This document shows positions 8,237-16,953 of a DNA stretch of 64,000 nucleotides, one piece after another. The notes below the pieces were generated by a model. That model made no database searches. It was not told where the DNA came from and saw only the letters and a list, made by a program, of their open reading frames with translations. The DNA comes from Rheinheimera nanhaiensis E407-8 (lineage in GTDB: Bacteria; Pseudomonadota; Gammaproteobacteria; Enterobacterales; Alteromonadaceae), in the NCBI RefSeq assembly GCF_000296695.1, contig NZ_BAFK01000002.1, positions 1 through 64,000 of the forward strand, read 5' to 3'. The position numbers and the translations under genes are program-made. Position 1 is the stretch's first letter, and the number at the start of each line of letters is the position of its first letter.

Positions 8237-9622
8237 ATGAAAGGAATAAAAATCTTTGCTTTACCTGCAGTACTGTCGCTGTCGTTAACCGGCTGTTTTT
8301 TGGATGATGACTCAGATCCGTTGCCGTCACCTCCACCGCCACCACCGCCGCCAACAGTAGTGAATGCCAGTGTGCAGGTAGTACACACCTCTATTGACGC
8401 ACCGGACGTTAACGTATTGGCTAACGGCGAAGCGGTGATTGAAGGTTTGCCGTTTGGTGAGGCATCGGATGTACTGTCGCTGCCACCGGCAACCTACAGC
8501 ATAGCGGTCGACGCCTTACTGCCGGGCGATGAAACTGCCACTGTTATTGGCCCGCTGGATTTAACGCTGGAAGAAGCGGTGCGTTACACCGTATTCGCGG
8601 TGGGTAAAGTGGCTGAAGAGACCTTAGAGCCCATCGTGGTCACAGGTACTGTAGAGGATGTAGCCGAAGGCAAAATCCGCTTGCAGGTAGTGCATGCTGC
8701 CTCTACCGCGCCTGAAGTAGATATTCACGTCACCGCGCCTGATGCAGAGCTTGGCACGCCACTGGCAACGCTGATGTATAAAGACGCTACAGACTACGTT
8801 GAAGTCGACCCGGGCGAATATCAGGTAAGGGTAGCTCTGCCGGGTACTGACACTGTGGTATTTGACAGCGGTGCGCTTGATTTATCAACCGCAGGCACCG
8901 ATTTAGTGGTAGCTGCCGTAGATACCCGCTTCTCAGGTGCGTCGCCAATATCGCTACTGGCAGTAGGCCAGGATGGCAGTGAGATGGACATTCTGGATAT
9001 TAATGCCACTTCCTCTGTCCGTGTAGTACACAACGTATCAGACGCGCCTGCGGTCGATGTGATTGTTAACGATGCCATTACACTGGTAGACGCTTTAGCC
9101 TTCCCGGACTTTACCGACTATGCGGCAGTGGCACCAGACACTTACAACGTCAAAGTTGCAGCCGATGCTGATAACAGCGTAGTGGTGATTGATGCAGACT
9201 TAACACTGGAAGCCAGTGCCTTCTACAGCGTATTGGCCGTGGGCTCCTTAGGTGAAGATAGCATCGAGCCGCTGGTGTTAGCCGATATGCCACGCCGTAT
9301 CGCCACTGAAGCGCAGGTGCGTATTGTGCACGGTTCTACTTTGGCCGGTAATGTAGATATTTACGTCACCGCGACCAATGATATCAGCGAAGCCACACCC
9401 GCTTTTGCCGATGTGTCGTTTAAAGCCGAGACCGGTTATGTATCATTAGCTGCCGGTGACTATGTGGTTACGGTAACACCTGCAGGTAGCAAAACTGCCG
9501 CCATTGGCCCGGTGACACTAACGCTGGAAGCCAACAGCATTTACACCGCGATAGCGCGTGACGGTGAAGGTTTAACCGCGGATGTAGGGTTAATTTTAAT
9601 GGACGATTTCATCCAGCCGTAA
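8237..9622 (+). CDS. DUF4397 four-repeat lipoprotein
   Basis: A 461-residue exported protein. The signal peptide ends at a lipobox (LTGC, Cys20), then comes an acidic linker and eight consecutive prolines before the folded part. Four DUF4397 repeats follow, each about 100 residues and opening with a V-x-V-x-H-x-S strand motif: VQVVHTSIDAP, LQVVHAASTAP, VRVVHNVSDAP and VRIVHGSTLAG. DUF4397 domains are beta-rich and occur in surface proteins; their function is not established. The chain is strongly acidic. AAGGGTTTC precedes the ATG, and a terminator follows the stop. Confidence 0.85.
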   Translation: MKGIKIFALPAVLSLSLTGCFLDDDSDPLPSPPPPPPPPTVVNASVQVVHTSIDAPDVNVLANGEAVIEGLPFGEASDVLSLPPATYSIAVDALLPGDETATVIGPLDLTLEEAVRYTVFAVGKVAEETLEPIVVTGTVEDVAEGKIRLQVVHAASTAPEVDIHVTAPDAELGTPLATLMYKDATDYVEVDPGEYQVRVALPGTDTVVFDSGALDLSTAGTDLVVAAVDTRFSGASPISLLAVGQDGSEMDILDINATSSVRVVHNVSDAPAVDVIVNDAITLVDALAFPDFTDYAAVAPDTYNVKVAADADNSVVVIDADLTLEASAFYSVLAVGSLGEDSIEPLVLADMPRRIATEAQVRIVHGSTLAGNVDIYVTATNDISEATPAFADVSFKAETGYVSLAAGDYVVTVTPAGSKTAAIGPVTLTLEANSIYTAIARDGEGLTADVGLILMDDFIQP

Positions 9623-9651
9623 AATTAAATAACAGAAGGTCCTGTTAAGCG

Positions 9652-9680
9652 AAAGCCCGCCTTGTGCGGGCTTTGTTTTT
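9652..9680 (+). terminator. Terminator after the DUF4397 gene
   Basis: A 9-bp stem (AAAGCCCGC at 9652-9660 with GCGGGCTTT at 9666-9674) closes a CTTGT loop and leads into a T-rich tail, 30 bases after the stop. Confidence 0.88.
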
Positions 9681-9768
9681 ACTGTTAACGGCTGTGAAAT
9701 ATTTTGCCAGTATGCAAGCATTTTGCTACCTTGCTGCGGTGAAAATACTGATAACAGGAACGTTAACC

Positions 9769-11703
9769 TTGAACTCACTTTTTGTCCGGGCGTTATTAAT
9801 TGGCGCCTTGTTAAGTAGCACTGTTTATGCTGGGCAGTTGCCGGTGGAAGCTTTTGCCAGTGCACCCGCCATTGACATGCTTAAACTGTCTCCTGATGGC
9901 AATAAACTGTCGATGATCCAACGGCTGGAAACCGACAAAGAGCAGCTGGTGTTGCTAAAACTGGTTGATCTTGAAAGCGGCGAACAGAAGTTTTTGATGA
10001 AAGCCGATACCCGTGAACTGAATATTTTCTCGGTCGTATGGGCTAATAACCGTCAGCTGTTGGTTAAAGCGGCTTATGCATCGCACCGTTATGGTACACC
10101 GGTCACGGAAACCCGGCTGGTGGTGGTCGATGTTAACACCGGCAAAAACTATAATGCTGTAAGAGGTCAGTTACAACGCAAGTTAGTGCGTACGCCACAG
10201 TTTCAATCAGAGATTGTTGCTTTAATGCCTGAAGATGAAGAGCATTTTTTGCTGGCGCTGGATGGGCTGAGTTATGGCATGGGCACGAGCGTCGTAAAAA
10301 TTAATCTGGCCGGTGAAATTGCTGAAGTTATTGCGCATAGCCGGGAAAACCTGATTGATTGGGTGGCGGATCGCAGTCATACTCCGCGCATCGCGGTATT
10401 TCGAGAAGACAAACAGTTTCAAATCAAGCAACGGCTGGCTGAGAGTAACGAGTTTCGGCTGCTGTGGCAGTTCGAAGCATTTTCCGAGCAGGCTATCTGG
10501 CCGATTGGCTTTGATGCCGATCCCAACATTCTTTATGTGTCAGCCTACCATGATGGTCGCAAAGCCATTTTTACAGTTGACCTGAGCAGTACCGATTTAG
10601 CTTTACAGTTGGTCAAAGCCGATGCCAATTATGATGTGCCGGCCGACATCAGCTACTCCTGGCAGGATAACAAGATCATTGCTATTGCCGATGAGTATAT
10701 TGACGATAAGTACCGCACCTTTCAGCGTGCCCTGGATAAAGCGCTACCGGACGCTGAAAACAGCATTATCAGCATGAGCCATGATCAAAACCGCTATATC
10801 GTGTTAAGCAGCAGCCAAACCAATGCCGGCATTTACTTGCTCGGCGATCGTAAAGCCAAAAGCCTGGAATACTTAACCGCCAAGTTTGCCCAGTTACCGC
10901 CTGAGCAGATGGTAGCTAAACAGACTATCAGCTATCAGGCCCGCGATGGCCTGACGATCGAAGGCTTTTTAACCACGCCGCTCGGGTACACTCAGGGCGC
11001 GCTGCCAACGATTATTTTTCCGCACGGCGGCCCTATTTCGTTTGACGATGACGGTTTTGATTACTGGACACAGTTTTTTGCCAACCGTGGTTATGCGGTG
11101 TTGCAAATGAACTTTCGCGGCTCATACGGTTATGGTTTCGACTTTATGCAAATGGGCTTGCAGGGCTGGGGCGCACAAATGCAGGACGACGTAGAAGATG
11201 GCACCCGTTGGCTAATCAGTAAAGGTATTGCCGATGCTAAACGTATTTGTATTGTCGGTGCCAGTTATGGTGGCTATGCCGCGCTGATGGGCGCAGTAAA
11301 AACGCCGGATCTATACCGCTGTGCTGTAAGCTTTGCCGGAGTTAGCGATCTGAAAGCCTTAGTGAAAGCCCAACGTGGCTTTACCAACTATGAAATTGTT
11401 AAAAAGCAAATTGGCGATGATTTTGACGTGTTAGAGCAGCGCTCGCCATTAACCTTTGCCCGCCAATTTAACCTGCCGGTGTTGTTAATTCATGGCACTG
11501 ATGATCGCAGTGTGCGGGTCAATCAAAGTCGTGATTTGTACAAAGCGTTGCGCCGGTACGATAAAGACGTGCAGTATATCGAACTTGAAGACGGCGACCA
11601 TTACCTCAGTACCAACAGCCACCGGTTGCAAACCTTTCAGGCGATGGACAGCTTTCTACAGCAACATTTAACTGCACCAGTACAACAAGCAGCAATTCAG
11701 TAG
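9769..11703 (+). CDS. S9-family prolyl oligopeptidase-type peptidase
   Basis: A secreted serine peptidase of about 644 residues in the dipeptidyl aminopeptidase/acylaminoacyl-peptidase group. I place the start at TTG 9769, which has AGGAA eight bases upstream and gives a proper signal peptide (LLIGALLSSTVYA). The longer frame from 9664 begins inside the preceding terminator and is unlikely. The N-terminal two thirds is a beta-propeller-like region (SPDGNKLSMIQ). The C-terminal hydrolase domain has the oxyanion HGGP, the nucleophile GASYGGYAALMG, the Asp in IHGTDDRSV and the His in DGDHYLS. Substrates cannot be told from the sequence. Confidence 0.9.
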   Translation: MNSLFVRALLIGALLSSTVYAGQLPVEAFASAPAIDMLKLSPDGNKLSMIQRLETDKEQLVLLKLVDLESGEQKFLMKADTRELNIFSVVWANNRQLLVKAAYASHRYGTPVTETRLVVVDVNTGKNYNAVRGQLQRKLVRTPQFQSEIVALMPEDEEHFLLALDGLSYGMGTSVVKINLAGEIAEVIAHSRENLIDWVADRSHTPRIAVFREDKQFQIKQRLAESNEFRLLWQFEAFSEQAIWPIGFDADPNILYVSAYHDGRKAIFTVDLSSTDLALQLVKADANYDVPADISYSWQDNKIIAIADEYIDDKYRTFQRALDKALPDAENSIISMSHDQNRYIVLSSSQTNAGIYLLGDRKAKSLEYLTAKFAQLPPEQMVAKQTISYQARDGLTIEGFLTTPLGYTQGALPTIIFPHGGPISFDDDGFDYWTQFFANRGYAVLQMNFRGSYGYGFDFMQMGLQGWGAQMQDDVEDGTRWLISKGIADAKRICIVGASYGGYAALMGAVKTPDLYRCAVSFAGVSDLKALVKAQRGFTNYEIVKKQIGDDFDVLEQRSPLTFARQFNLPVLLIHGTDDRSVRVNQSRDLYKALRRYDKDVQYIELEDGDHYLSTNSHRLQTFQAMDSFLQQHLTAPVQQAAIQ

Positions 11704-11723
11704 CAATCTAATAGCTGCACAAA

Positions 11724-11753
11724 AAAGCCCGCATTATGCGGGCTTTGTTTTTT
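11724..11753. terminator. Shared terminator between S9 peptidase and minE
   Basis: AAAGCCCGC (11724-11732) pairs with GCGGGCTTT (11738-11746) around ATTAT. T residues follow on the plus strand and A residues precede it, so the element can terminate both convergent genes. Confidence 0.88.
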
Positions 11754-11767
11754 ACTGGCAGTGACTT

Positions 11768-12028
11768 TTAACGTTTATCATCCGGGAAGGTAACGTTAAG
11801 CTCGAGTACCGATAGCTCGTCGTCACGCTTCTCCAGCGATACCGCAATTTGCTCGGGTGAAATGTCCACGTACTTGCGGATCACCTCTAAAATATCGCGC
11901 TCTAACTGCGGCAGGTAATCCGGGCTGTTACGCTTTCTGCGCTCGTGCGCCACGATAATCTGCAGCCGCTCCTTGGCGGTGCTGGCGGTGTTTTTTTTGC
12001 TTGAACGAAAATAATCCAGTAACGACAT
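11768..12028 (-). CDS. minE: Cell division topological specificity factor MinE
   Basis: An 86-residue MinE, which binds MinD on the membrane, stimulates its ATPase and drives the pole-to-pole oscillation that keeps the Z ring at midcell. It opens with the membrane-targeting [16 protein letters not shown], then the MinD-contact helix [14 protein letters not shown]. The C-terminal dimer domain contains [17 protein letters not shown]. It is the last gene of minCDE, three bases after minD. Confidence 0.97.
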   Translation of the reverse strand: MSLLDYFRSSKKNTASTAKERLQIIVAHERRKRNSPDYLPQLERDILEVIRKYVDISPEQIAVSLEKRDDELSVLELNVTFPDDKR

Positions 12029-12031
12029 GCG

Positions 12032-12841
12032 TTAACCTCCAAAAATCCGTTTTAACAGGCCTTTTTTCTCCACGGTTAAAAAGCGGAAAGGCACATTTTC
12101 GCCCAGCAGGCGGTCTACCGTATCTAAGTATGCTTGTCCGGCGTCGCTGTCTTTATCCAGAATCACCGGCTGGCCTGAGTTAGAGGCATTTAACACCGCC
12201 TGTGATTCAGGAATAACACCAATTAAATCGATAGACAGAATTTCTTTTACATCTTCTACGCTTAACATCTCGCCTTTTTCGACCCGCTCCGGGTTGTAGC
12301 GGGTCAGTAGCAAATGCTCTTTAATCGAATCCAGGCCTTGCTCTGCGCGGCGTGACTTGCTGGATAACATACCCAGAATGCGATCTGAGTCGCGTACCGA
12401 TGACACTTCCGGGTTGGTTACCACCACAGCTTCATCGGCAAAATACAGTGCCATCATGGCGCCGCTTTCAATACCGGCCGGTGAGTCACATAAAATAAAG
12501 TCGAAGTCTTTGCTTAGCTCGTTTAATACCCGCTCTACACCCTCTTTGGTCAGGGCGTCTTTGTCGCGGGTTTGTGAGGCCGGCAGAATAAACAGGTTGT
12601 CGATGCGCTTATCTTTAATCAGCGTTTGCTTTAAATTGGCTTCGCCGTTTATCACATTAACAAAATCGTATACTACCCGGCGCTCACAGCCCATAATTAA
12701 ATCCAGGTTTCTAAGGCCAATATCAAAGTCGATAATCACCGTTTTGTGGCCTTTTAATGCCAGGCCGGTGCCAATAGCGGCGCTGGAGGTAGTTTTGCCT
12801 ACGCCGCCTTTACCTGAGGTGACAACAATAATTTTTGCCAT
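12032..12841 (-). CDS. minD: Septum site-determining ATPase MinD
   Basis: A ParA/MinD-type ATPase of 269 residues that carries MinC to the membrane and is released by MinE. It has the deviant Walker A SGKGGVGKTTSS near residues 9-20, the switch region DFDIGLRNLDL, and DFILCDSPAGIESGA. A C-terminal amphipathic membrane-binding helix ends GLLKRIFGG. I use the ATG at 12841, which has AGGA at good spacing; one codon further upstream, a TTG would give a second initial Met. Central gene of minCDE. Confidence 0.97.
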   Translation of the reverse strand: MAKIIVVTSGKGGVGKTTSSAAIGTGLALKGHKTVIIDFDIGLRNLDLIMGCERRVVYDFVNVINGEANLKQTLIKDKRIDNLFILPASQTRDKDALTKEGVERVLNELSKDFDFILCDSPAGIESGAMMALYFADEAVVVTNPEVSSVRDSDRILGMLSSKSRRAEQGLDSIKEHLLLTRYNPERVEKGEMLSVEDVKEILSIDLIGVIPESQAVLNASNSGQPVILDKDSDAGQAYLDTVDRLLGENVPFRFLTVEKKGLLKRIFGG

Positions 12842-12851
12842 CAAAAATTCC

Positions 12852-13571
12852 TTATACTAAATCCGCTAACACCAATTGATCGTCCTGCAGCCTGACACAG
12901 GCAGGCTTGCCCCAAAAATTGCCCTGCAGGCTCTCGCTTAGCCAGTAATTACCGGCAATAGACACCAGTTCGGCCTGCAGGTTGTAACAAAAAATTCGTT
13001 TGCTGCTATCGCCCGCTGCACCGGCGATGGCTTTGCCTCTTAAGGTACCATAAATGTGAATGTTGCCATCGGCAATCACTTCAGCACCGGCACCTACGGT
13101 GCCTTTAATCACTAAGTCGGCGCCTTTGGCATAAATTTGCTGGCCCGAGCGTACCGTTTGTTCAACAATTTTGCTGTCCATCGGCACCGGCACATTATTA
13201 GTGACGACCGAGGTTTGCCGCGAAGGGGCCGTCGCTGTCGGCTCAGCCGCTTGGCTGGCTTTGGCGGTTTTCCCCAGCTGTAATACTGCCAGACCTGCCT
13301 GCTGTGCCAGTTGCTTGTGTTCGCTGCTGGCACCGCAAACGCCTACCAACACCAGGTTAAGCTGGCTAAATAACTGCTTAATGGCGCTAAAATCAGGTGT
13401 TTGTTGGCTGTCGCTCAGGTTAAGCACAATCGGCGCCTGATAAAAAAACGCCGGCGCTTGCGCGAGCTTGTGTTCAAGTTGTGATTTAACTACCGCAAGG
13501 CTGAGGTCGGTGCATGACAGCACCGACAAAGGAAATAAACTGCCTTTTAATTCCAGAGACTGATCTGACAT
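12852..13571 (-). CDS. minC: Septum site-determining inhibitor MinC
   Basis: A 239-residue inhibitor of FtsZ polymerisation, recruited by MinD. The N-terminal FtsZ-binding domain occupies about 1-105 (LELKGSLFPLSVL). An Ala/Thr/Gln linker follows, and the C-terminal beta-helix begins near residue 130 (VRSGQQIYAKGADLVIKGTVGAGAEVIADGNIHIYG), the MinD-binding and dimerisation domain. First gene of the operon; 163 bases separate it from divergent ycgL. Confidence 0.96.
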   Translation of the reverse strand: MSDQSLELKGSLFPLSVLSCTDLSLAVVKSQLEHKLAQAPAFFYQAPIVLNLSDSQQTPDFSAIKQLFSQLNLVLVGVCGASSEHKQLAQQAGLAVLQLGKTAKASQAAEPTATAPSRQTSVVTNNVPVPMDSKIVEQTVRSGQQIYAKGADLVIKGTVGAGAEVIADGNIHIYGTLRGKAIAGAAGDSSKRIFCYNLQAELVSIAGNYWLSESLQGNFWGKPACVRLQDDQLVLADLV

Positions 13572-13734
13572 AAGGATAAGGTGCGCACTGTTAGGGTTTG
13601 TTACAGCCTGGCAGCCATCAGGCGCCGGCGCTGCGATTTATTTGCGTTGCTACCTTGTTGCCGGTACGCAACACCTGGCGGTCATGTTATAGTTTAGCCC
13701 TTAGTTAAGCAAGGTTGGGGCGTGGTTTTCTTCG

Positions 13735-14016
13735 ATGTTATGTGCCGTATATAAAAGTCTGAAAAAAGACAGTACCTATTTGTTTGTTGAACGCCGGGAT
13801 GATTTTTCTGCCGTGCCTGAGCCGCTGCTGGCCGCCTTTGGCACACCTGTGCTGGTAACCCTGATAAATTTAGCCAACCGGGAACATCTGGCGCAGGCGG
13901 ATATCAACAAGGTACGGCAACAGTTAACTGCGCAGGGCTACTACCTGCAACTGCCACCGCCAGAGGAGAACCTGCTTGCGCAGCACAAAGCCAGCCAGCA
14001 GGGGCTATCGTCTTAA
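13735..14016 (+). CDS. ycgL: YcgL domain protein
   Basis: A 93-residue protein of the YcgL family, recognised by MLCAVYKSLKKDSTYLFVER and LPPPEENLLAQHK. The family's fold is known but its function is not established. In enterobacteria ycgL lies next to minC, as here, and the following genes match ycgM and ycgN of the same neighbourhood. The transglycosylase gene begins 22 bases after its stop. Confidence 0.93.
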   Translation: MLCAVYKSLKKDSTYLFVERRDDFSAVPEPLLAAFGTPVLVTLINLANREHLAQADINKVRQQLTAQGYYLQLPPPEENLLAQHKASQQGLSS

Positions 14017-14038
14017 TAATTCACAGGCCTTTTTAATT

Positions 14039-15082
14039 ATGATTAGAGCAATATTTCGCGCCACCTGTAGTCGTCTGCTTCTAAGTGCCAGCTTATTCGT
14101 CGCCAGCCCTTATGTACTGGCCGAGCAGCAGAAGCCGGCTTTTGCTGACTATGTCGCTGCGTTAAAACAAGAGGCGCAAGGCAAGGGTTACCAAGCCGAG
14201 CTGCTTGATGCGGTGTTTAATTCGCTGCAATACCATGAGCGGGTGGTGTCGGCTGATAAAAGCCAGCCCGAGTTTGTTGAAACGCTAAATACCTATCTGC
14301 CCAAACGCGTTAGCGAAACGCGGATCAAAATGGCGCGTGAGCGTTATCAGCAATATTTGCCGGAGCTGACTAAAATTGGCCAGAAATACGGCGTGCAGCC
14401 GCGCTTTATTGTCGCGCTATGGGGGCTGGAGAGCAGCTTTGGCCGCTTTATGGGCACTTACTCTGTACCCTCTGCCTTAGTGACACTGGCGTATGATGGC
14501 CGGCGCGAAAGTTTTTTTAAACAAGAGTTTTTTCATGCGCTGGATATCCTGGCGCAAGGCCATATCAGCCTGGATGACATGAAAGGCTCCTGGGCCGGTG
14601 CTATGGGGCAAAGTCAGTTTATGCCCAGCTCCTTTATGGCCTATGCGCAGGACGGTGATGGCGATGGTAAAAAAGATATCTGGACCAATCAGCTGGATGT
14701 GTTCGCCTCTATTGCCAATTATTTAAAACAGCAGGGCTGGGATAACAGTAAAACCTGGGGCCGTGAAGTTAAGCTGCCAGCCGGTTTTGATGCCAGCCAC
14801 GCCATTGCCCGCGGCAGCTTACAGCGCAGCGAATGGCTGGGCCGCTGGGCGCAGTCTGAGCGCAGCTTAGCGCAGTGGAATAAACTGGGCGTACAGCGGC
14901 TGAATAACACCGAATTACCCAAGCGGGATATTAATGCCGCCCTGGTACTGCCTGACGGCGAAGGCGGCCGGGCCTTTTTAGCCTATGATAACTACAAGGT
15001 GCTGATGCACTGGAACCGGTCTTATTATTTTGTCACCAGCGTGGGCTATTTAGCCGACCTTATTGTAGCAGAGCAGTCATGA
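14039..15082 (+). CDS. MltB-family lytic murein transglycosylase
   Basis: A 347-residue exported enzyme that cleaves the MurNAc-GlcNAc bond of peptidoglycan to 1,6-anhydro ends. The ATG at 14039 starts a signal peptide (LLLSASLFVASPYVLA), whereas the longer frame inside ycgL lacks one. The catalytic acid is Glu131 in LWGLESSFGRFMG. Further MltB features are GSWAGAMGQSQFMPSSF and the DGDGDGKKDIW calcium-site-like loop. The C-terminus (LVLPDGEGGRAFLAYDNYKVLM) matches the MltB family. The stop overlaps the next start by four bases, implying translational coupling. Confidence 0.92.
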   Translation: MIRAIFRATCSRLLLSASLFVASPYVLAEQQKPAFADYVAALKQEAQGKGYQAELLDAVFNSLQYHERVVSADKSQPEFVETLNTYLPKRVSETRIKMARERYQQYLPELTKIGQKYGVQPRFIVALWGLESSFGRFMGTYSVPSALVTLAYDGRRESFFKQEFFHALDILAQGHISLDDMKGSWAGAMGQSQFMPSSFMAYAQDGDGDGKKDIWTNQLDVFASIANYLKQQGWDNSKTWGREVKLPAGFDASHAIARGSLQRSEWLGRWAQSERSLAQWNKLGVQRLNNTELPKRDINAALVLPDGEGGRAFLAYDNYKVLMHWNRSYYFVTSVGYLADLIVAEQS

Positions 15083-15744
15083 CGCCTTATCAGCACCTCG
15101 CACAAGATGGCAGTACCATCGCTTTGCCGGTTGGCAAAGTGGTCTGTATTGGCCAGAACTATCAGGACCACATCGCCGAGATGCAAAGCAAAACGGCGCC
15201 GCAGGCTCTGTTTTTTATTAAGCCTTCTACCTCTTTGTGTGCGCTGACGCCCGGCTTTAGCATTCCGGCGCAGCAAGGCGCGGTACATAACGAAACTGAG
15301 CTGGCGGTGTTAATTGGCAAGCCGCTAAAGCAGGCCGACTATGTCCAGGTGCATAACGCCATTTGGGGCTACAGCCTGGCGCTGGATTTAACCCTGCGCG
15401 ATGTGCAGGCCGAGCTGAAAAAACTGGGCCGGCCCTGGGAGATTGCCAAAGGCTTTGACGGCGCCTGTCCGGTGGGGCCATTTATCAGTAAAGAGCAGGT
15501 GCAGCACCCGCAGCAGCTGGAGTTTCGCTTAATGGTGAATGGTCAGCTGCGCCAGGATGGCAATACCGCCAATATGATCCGCGGTATTCATCAGCTGATT
15601 AGCGAAATGAGCCAGCATTTTACCCTGTTGCCAGGCGATGTGGTGCTAACCGGTACCCCAGCCGGTGTGGGCCCGCTGCACAGCGGTGACAAGCTGGAAT
15701 TACAACTGGCGGACCAGCTTCGCCTCAGCACTAAGGTAAATTAG
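15079..15744 (+). CDS. Fumarylacetoacetate hydrolase-family protein (YcgM type)
   Basis: A 221-residue FAH-fold hydrolase or decarboxylase. The motifs are VGKVVCIGQNYQDH at the start, then the metal ligands in HNETELAVLIGK and LDLTLRDVQ, with WEIAKGFDGACPVGPF and VVLTGTPAGVGPL after them. Members cleave acylpyruvates, decarboxylate oxaloacetate or act on related diketo acids. E. coli YcgM has this size and sits near ycgL and ycgN. Substrate not readable from sequence. It overlaps the transglycosylase gene and is two bases before ycgN. Confidence 0.88.
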   Translation: MTPYQHLAQDGSTIALPVGKVVCIGQNYQDHIAEMQSKTAPQALFFIKPSTSLCALTPGFSIPAQQGAVHNETELAVLIGKPLKQADYVQVHNAIWGYSLALDLTLRDVQAELKKLGRPWEIAKGFDGACPVGPFISKEQVQHPQQLEFRLMVNGQLRQDGNTANMIRGIHQLISEMSQHFTLLPGDVVLTGTPAGVGPLHSGDKLELQLADQLRLSTKVN

Positions 15745-15746
15745 TT

Positions 15747-16241
15747 ATGGCGCTAACGGAACGGTTCTGGGAGCACAAAAGCCTGGATCAGATGAACACT
15801 GAAGAGTGGGAGGCGCTGTGTGACGGCTGCGCCAAATGCTGCCTGAACAAGTTTATTGATGATGACGAGGACGAAGGCCCGACGGCGGTGCTGCATGATA
15901 ACGAGCAGGTGCACTACACCAATATTGCCTGTCGTTATTTAAACAGCCATAAGTGTGAATGCACGCAGTACAGCCAGCGCACAGTATTAGTGCCTGATTG
16001 TATTGCGCTAACCAAAGACAACTTAAAAGACATTTTTTTTATGCCCACCAGCTGTGCTTACCGCCGGCTACACGAGGGCCGCGGCTTGCCGCACTGGCAC
16101 CCGCTGTTAAATGACGGCAAAAAAAGCCTGATGCACAAAAAACAAATGTCGGTACGCAATAAAACCATCTCTGAGTTAGACGTAAATATGGATGACTTTG
16201 AAGATTTTATTGTGCGCTGGCCGTTAAATGATCTGGATTAA
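15747..16241 (+). CDS. ycgN: YcgN-family cysteine-cluster protein
   Basis: A 164-residue member of the UPF0260/YcgN family. It carries CDGCAKCCLNKF near residue 28, then CRYLNSHKCECTQYSQR and a later CIAL and CAYR. These are the eight-cysteine arrangement thought to bind zinc or an iron-sulfur centre. Function is not established. It is the last gene of the ycgL-ycgM-ycgN set and lies 17 bases before a channel gene that may be cotranscribed. Confidence 0.93.
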   Translation: MALTERFWEHKSLDQMNTEEWEALCDGCAKCCLNKFIDDDEDEGPTAVLHDNEQVHYTNIACRYLNSHKCECTQYSQRTVLVPDCIALTKDNLKDIFFMPTSCAYRRLHEGRGLPHWHPLLNDGKKSLMHKKQMSVRNKTISELDVNMDDFEDFIVRWPLNDLD

Positions 16242-16258
16242 TCTGTAGGAACACCATC

Positions 16259-16876
16259 TTGTCCTGGTTCGATTATAGCCAACAACTGCTTAAGCACTTA
16301 AGCCCGGTGGCCGTGCAGCTGATCATCAGTGTCTGCGCGGTGCTATTGTATTTTATTATAAGCCGCCGGGTGATGCCGCTGCTGTATCAGGTTATCGCCC
16401 ATAGCCGGCTAAAAGCCGAAATGAACAAACGCGCAGCAGCGGTGTTTCATATTTTACTGGTGCTGCTACTTATCGTGGTGTTAAGTATTGTCTGGGGTGT
16501 GGATATCCGCGGCCTGTTGGTGCTGGCCTCGTCGATGATTGCCGTGGTCGGTGTCGCCTTGTTTGCTGCCTGGAGCCTGCTTAGCAACATTACCGCCTTT
16601 TTTATTCTGCTGGGGCAAAAAGCCTTTGCCGAGGGCATGGAAGTGCGGGTCATTGATGGCGGTAACTATCTGGAAGGGCGCATTGTCGAAATAAACCTGT
16701 TTAGCACTGTGCTGCGTACCAAAGATAACGAGCAGGTGGTGTACCCGAACAATCTGCTTATCTCAAGGCCGGTGGTGGTATTTCCGAAAAAAAGCCGCCA
16801 GGTGAGAAAAAACACTATAACCGAGAAAGCGCTGCGCTGGCGCAGTAAAACCGGCATTAGTGCCAAGGCTGACTGA
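16259..16876 (+). CDS. Small MscS-family mechanosensitive channel
   Basis: A 205-residue inner-membrane protein with three predicted transmembrane segments at about 17-37, 60-80 and 85-118. The third (MIAVVGVALFAAWSLLSNITAFFILL) has the glycine/alanine-rich pore-helix pattern of MscS. The beta domain follows (EVRVIDGGNYLEGRIVEINLFSTVLRTKDNEQVVYPNNLL). It would open under membrane tension to release solutes. The start is TTG at 16259 with GTAGGA eight bases upstream. It lacks the longer C-terminal vestibule of full MscS. Confidence 0.87.
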   Translation: MSWFDYSQQLLKHLSPVAVQLIISVCAVLLYFIISRRVMPLLYQVIAHSRLKAEMNKRAAAVFHILLVLLLIVVLSIVWGVDIRGLLVLASSMIAVVGVALFAAWSLLSNITAFFILLGQKAFAEGMEVRVIDGGNYLEGRIVEINLFSTVLRTKDNEQVVYPNNLLISRPVVVFPKKSRQVRKNTITEKALRWRSKTGISAKAD

Positions 16877-16953
16877 TTTTTCCGTGACAGCCTTTTGGCC
16901 TGCTGCTACATTGCGCACAACGCCATGATAACTATAAGAACTGTATTGCTTAA

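Noticed and set aside
9664-9768. N-terminal extension of the S9 peptidase frame
   Set aside because: It would start inside the terminator loop and place 35 residues before a proper signal peptide; TTG 9769 has a ribosome binding site.
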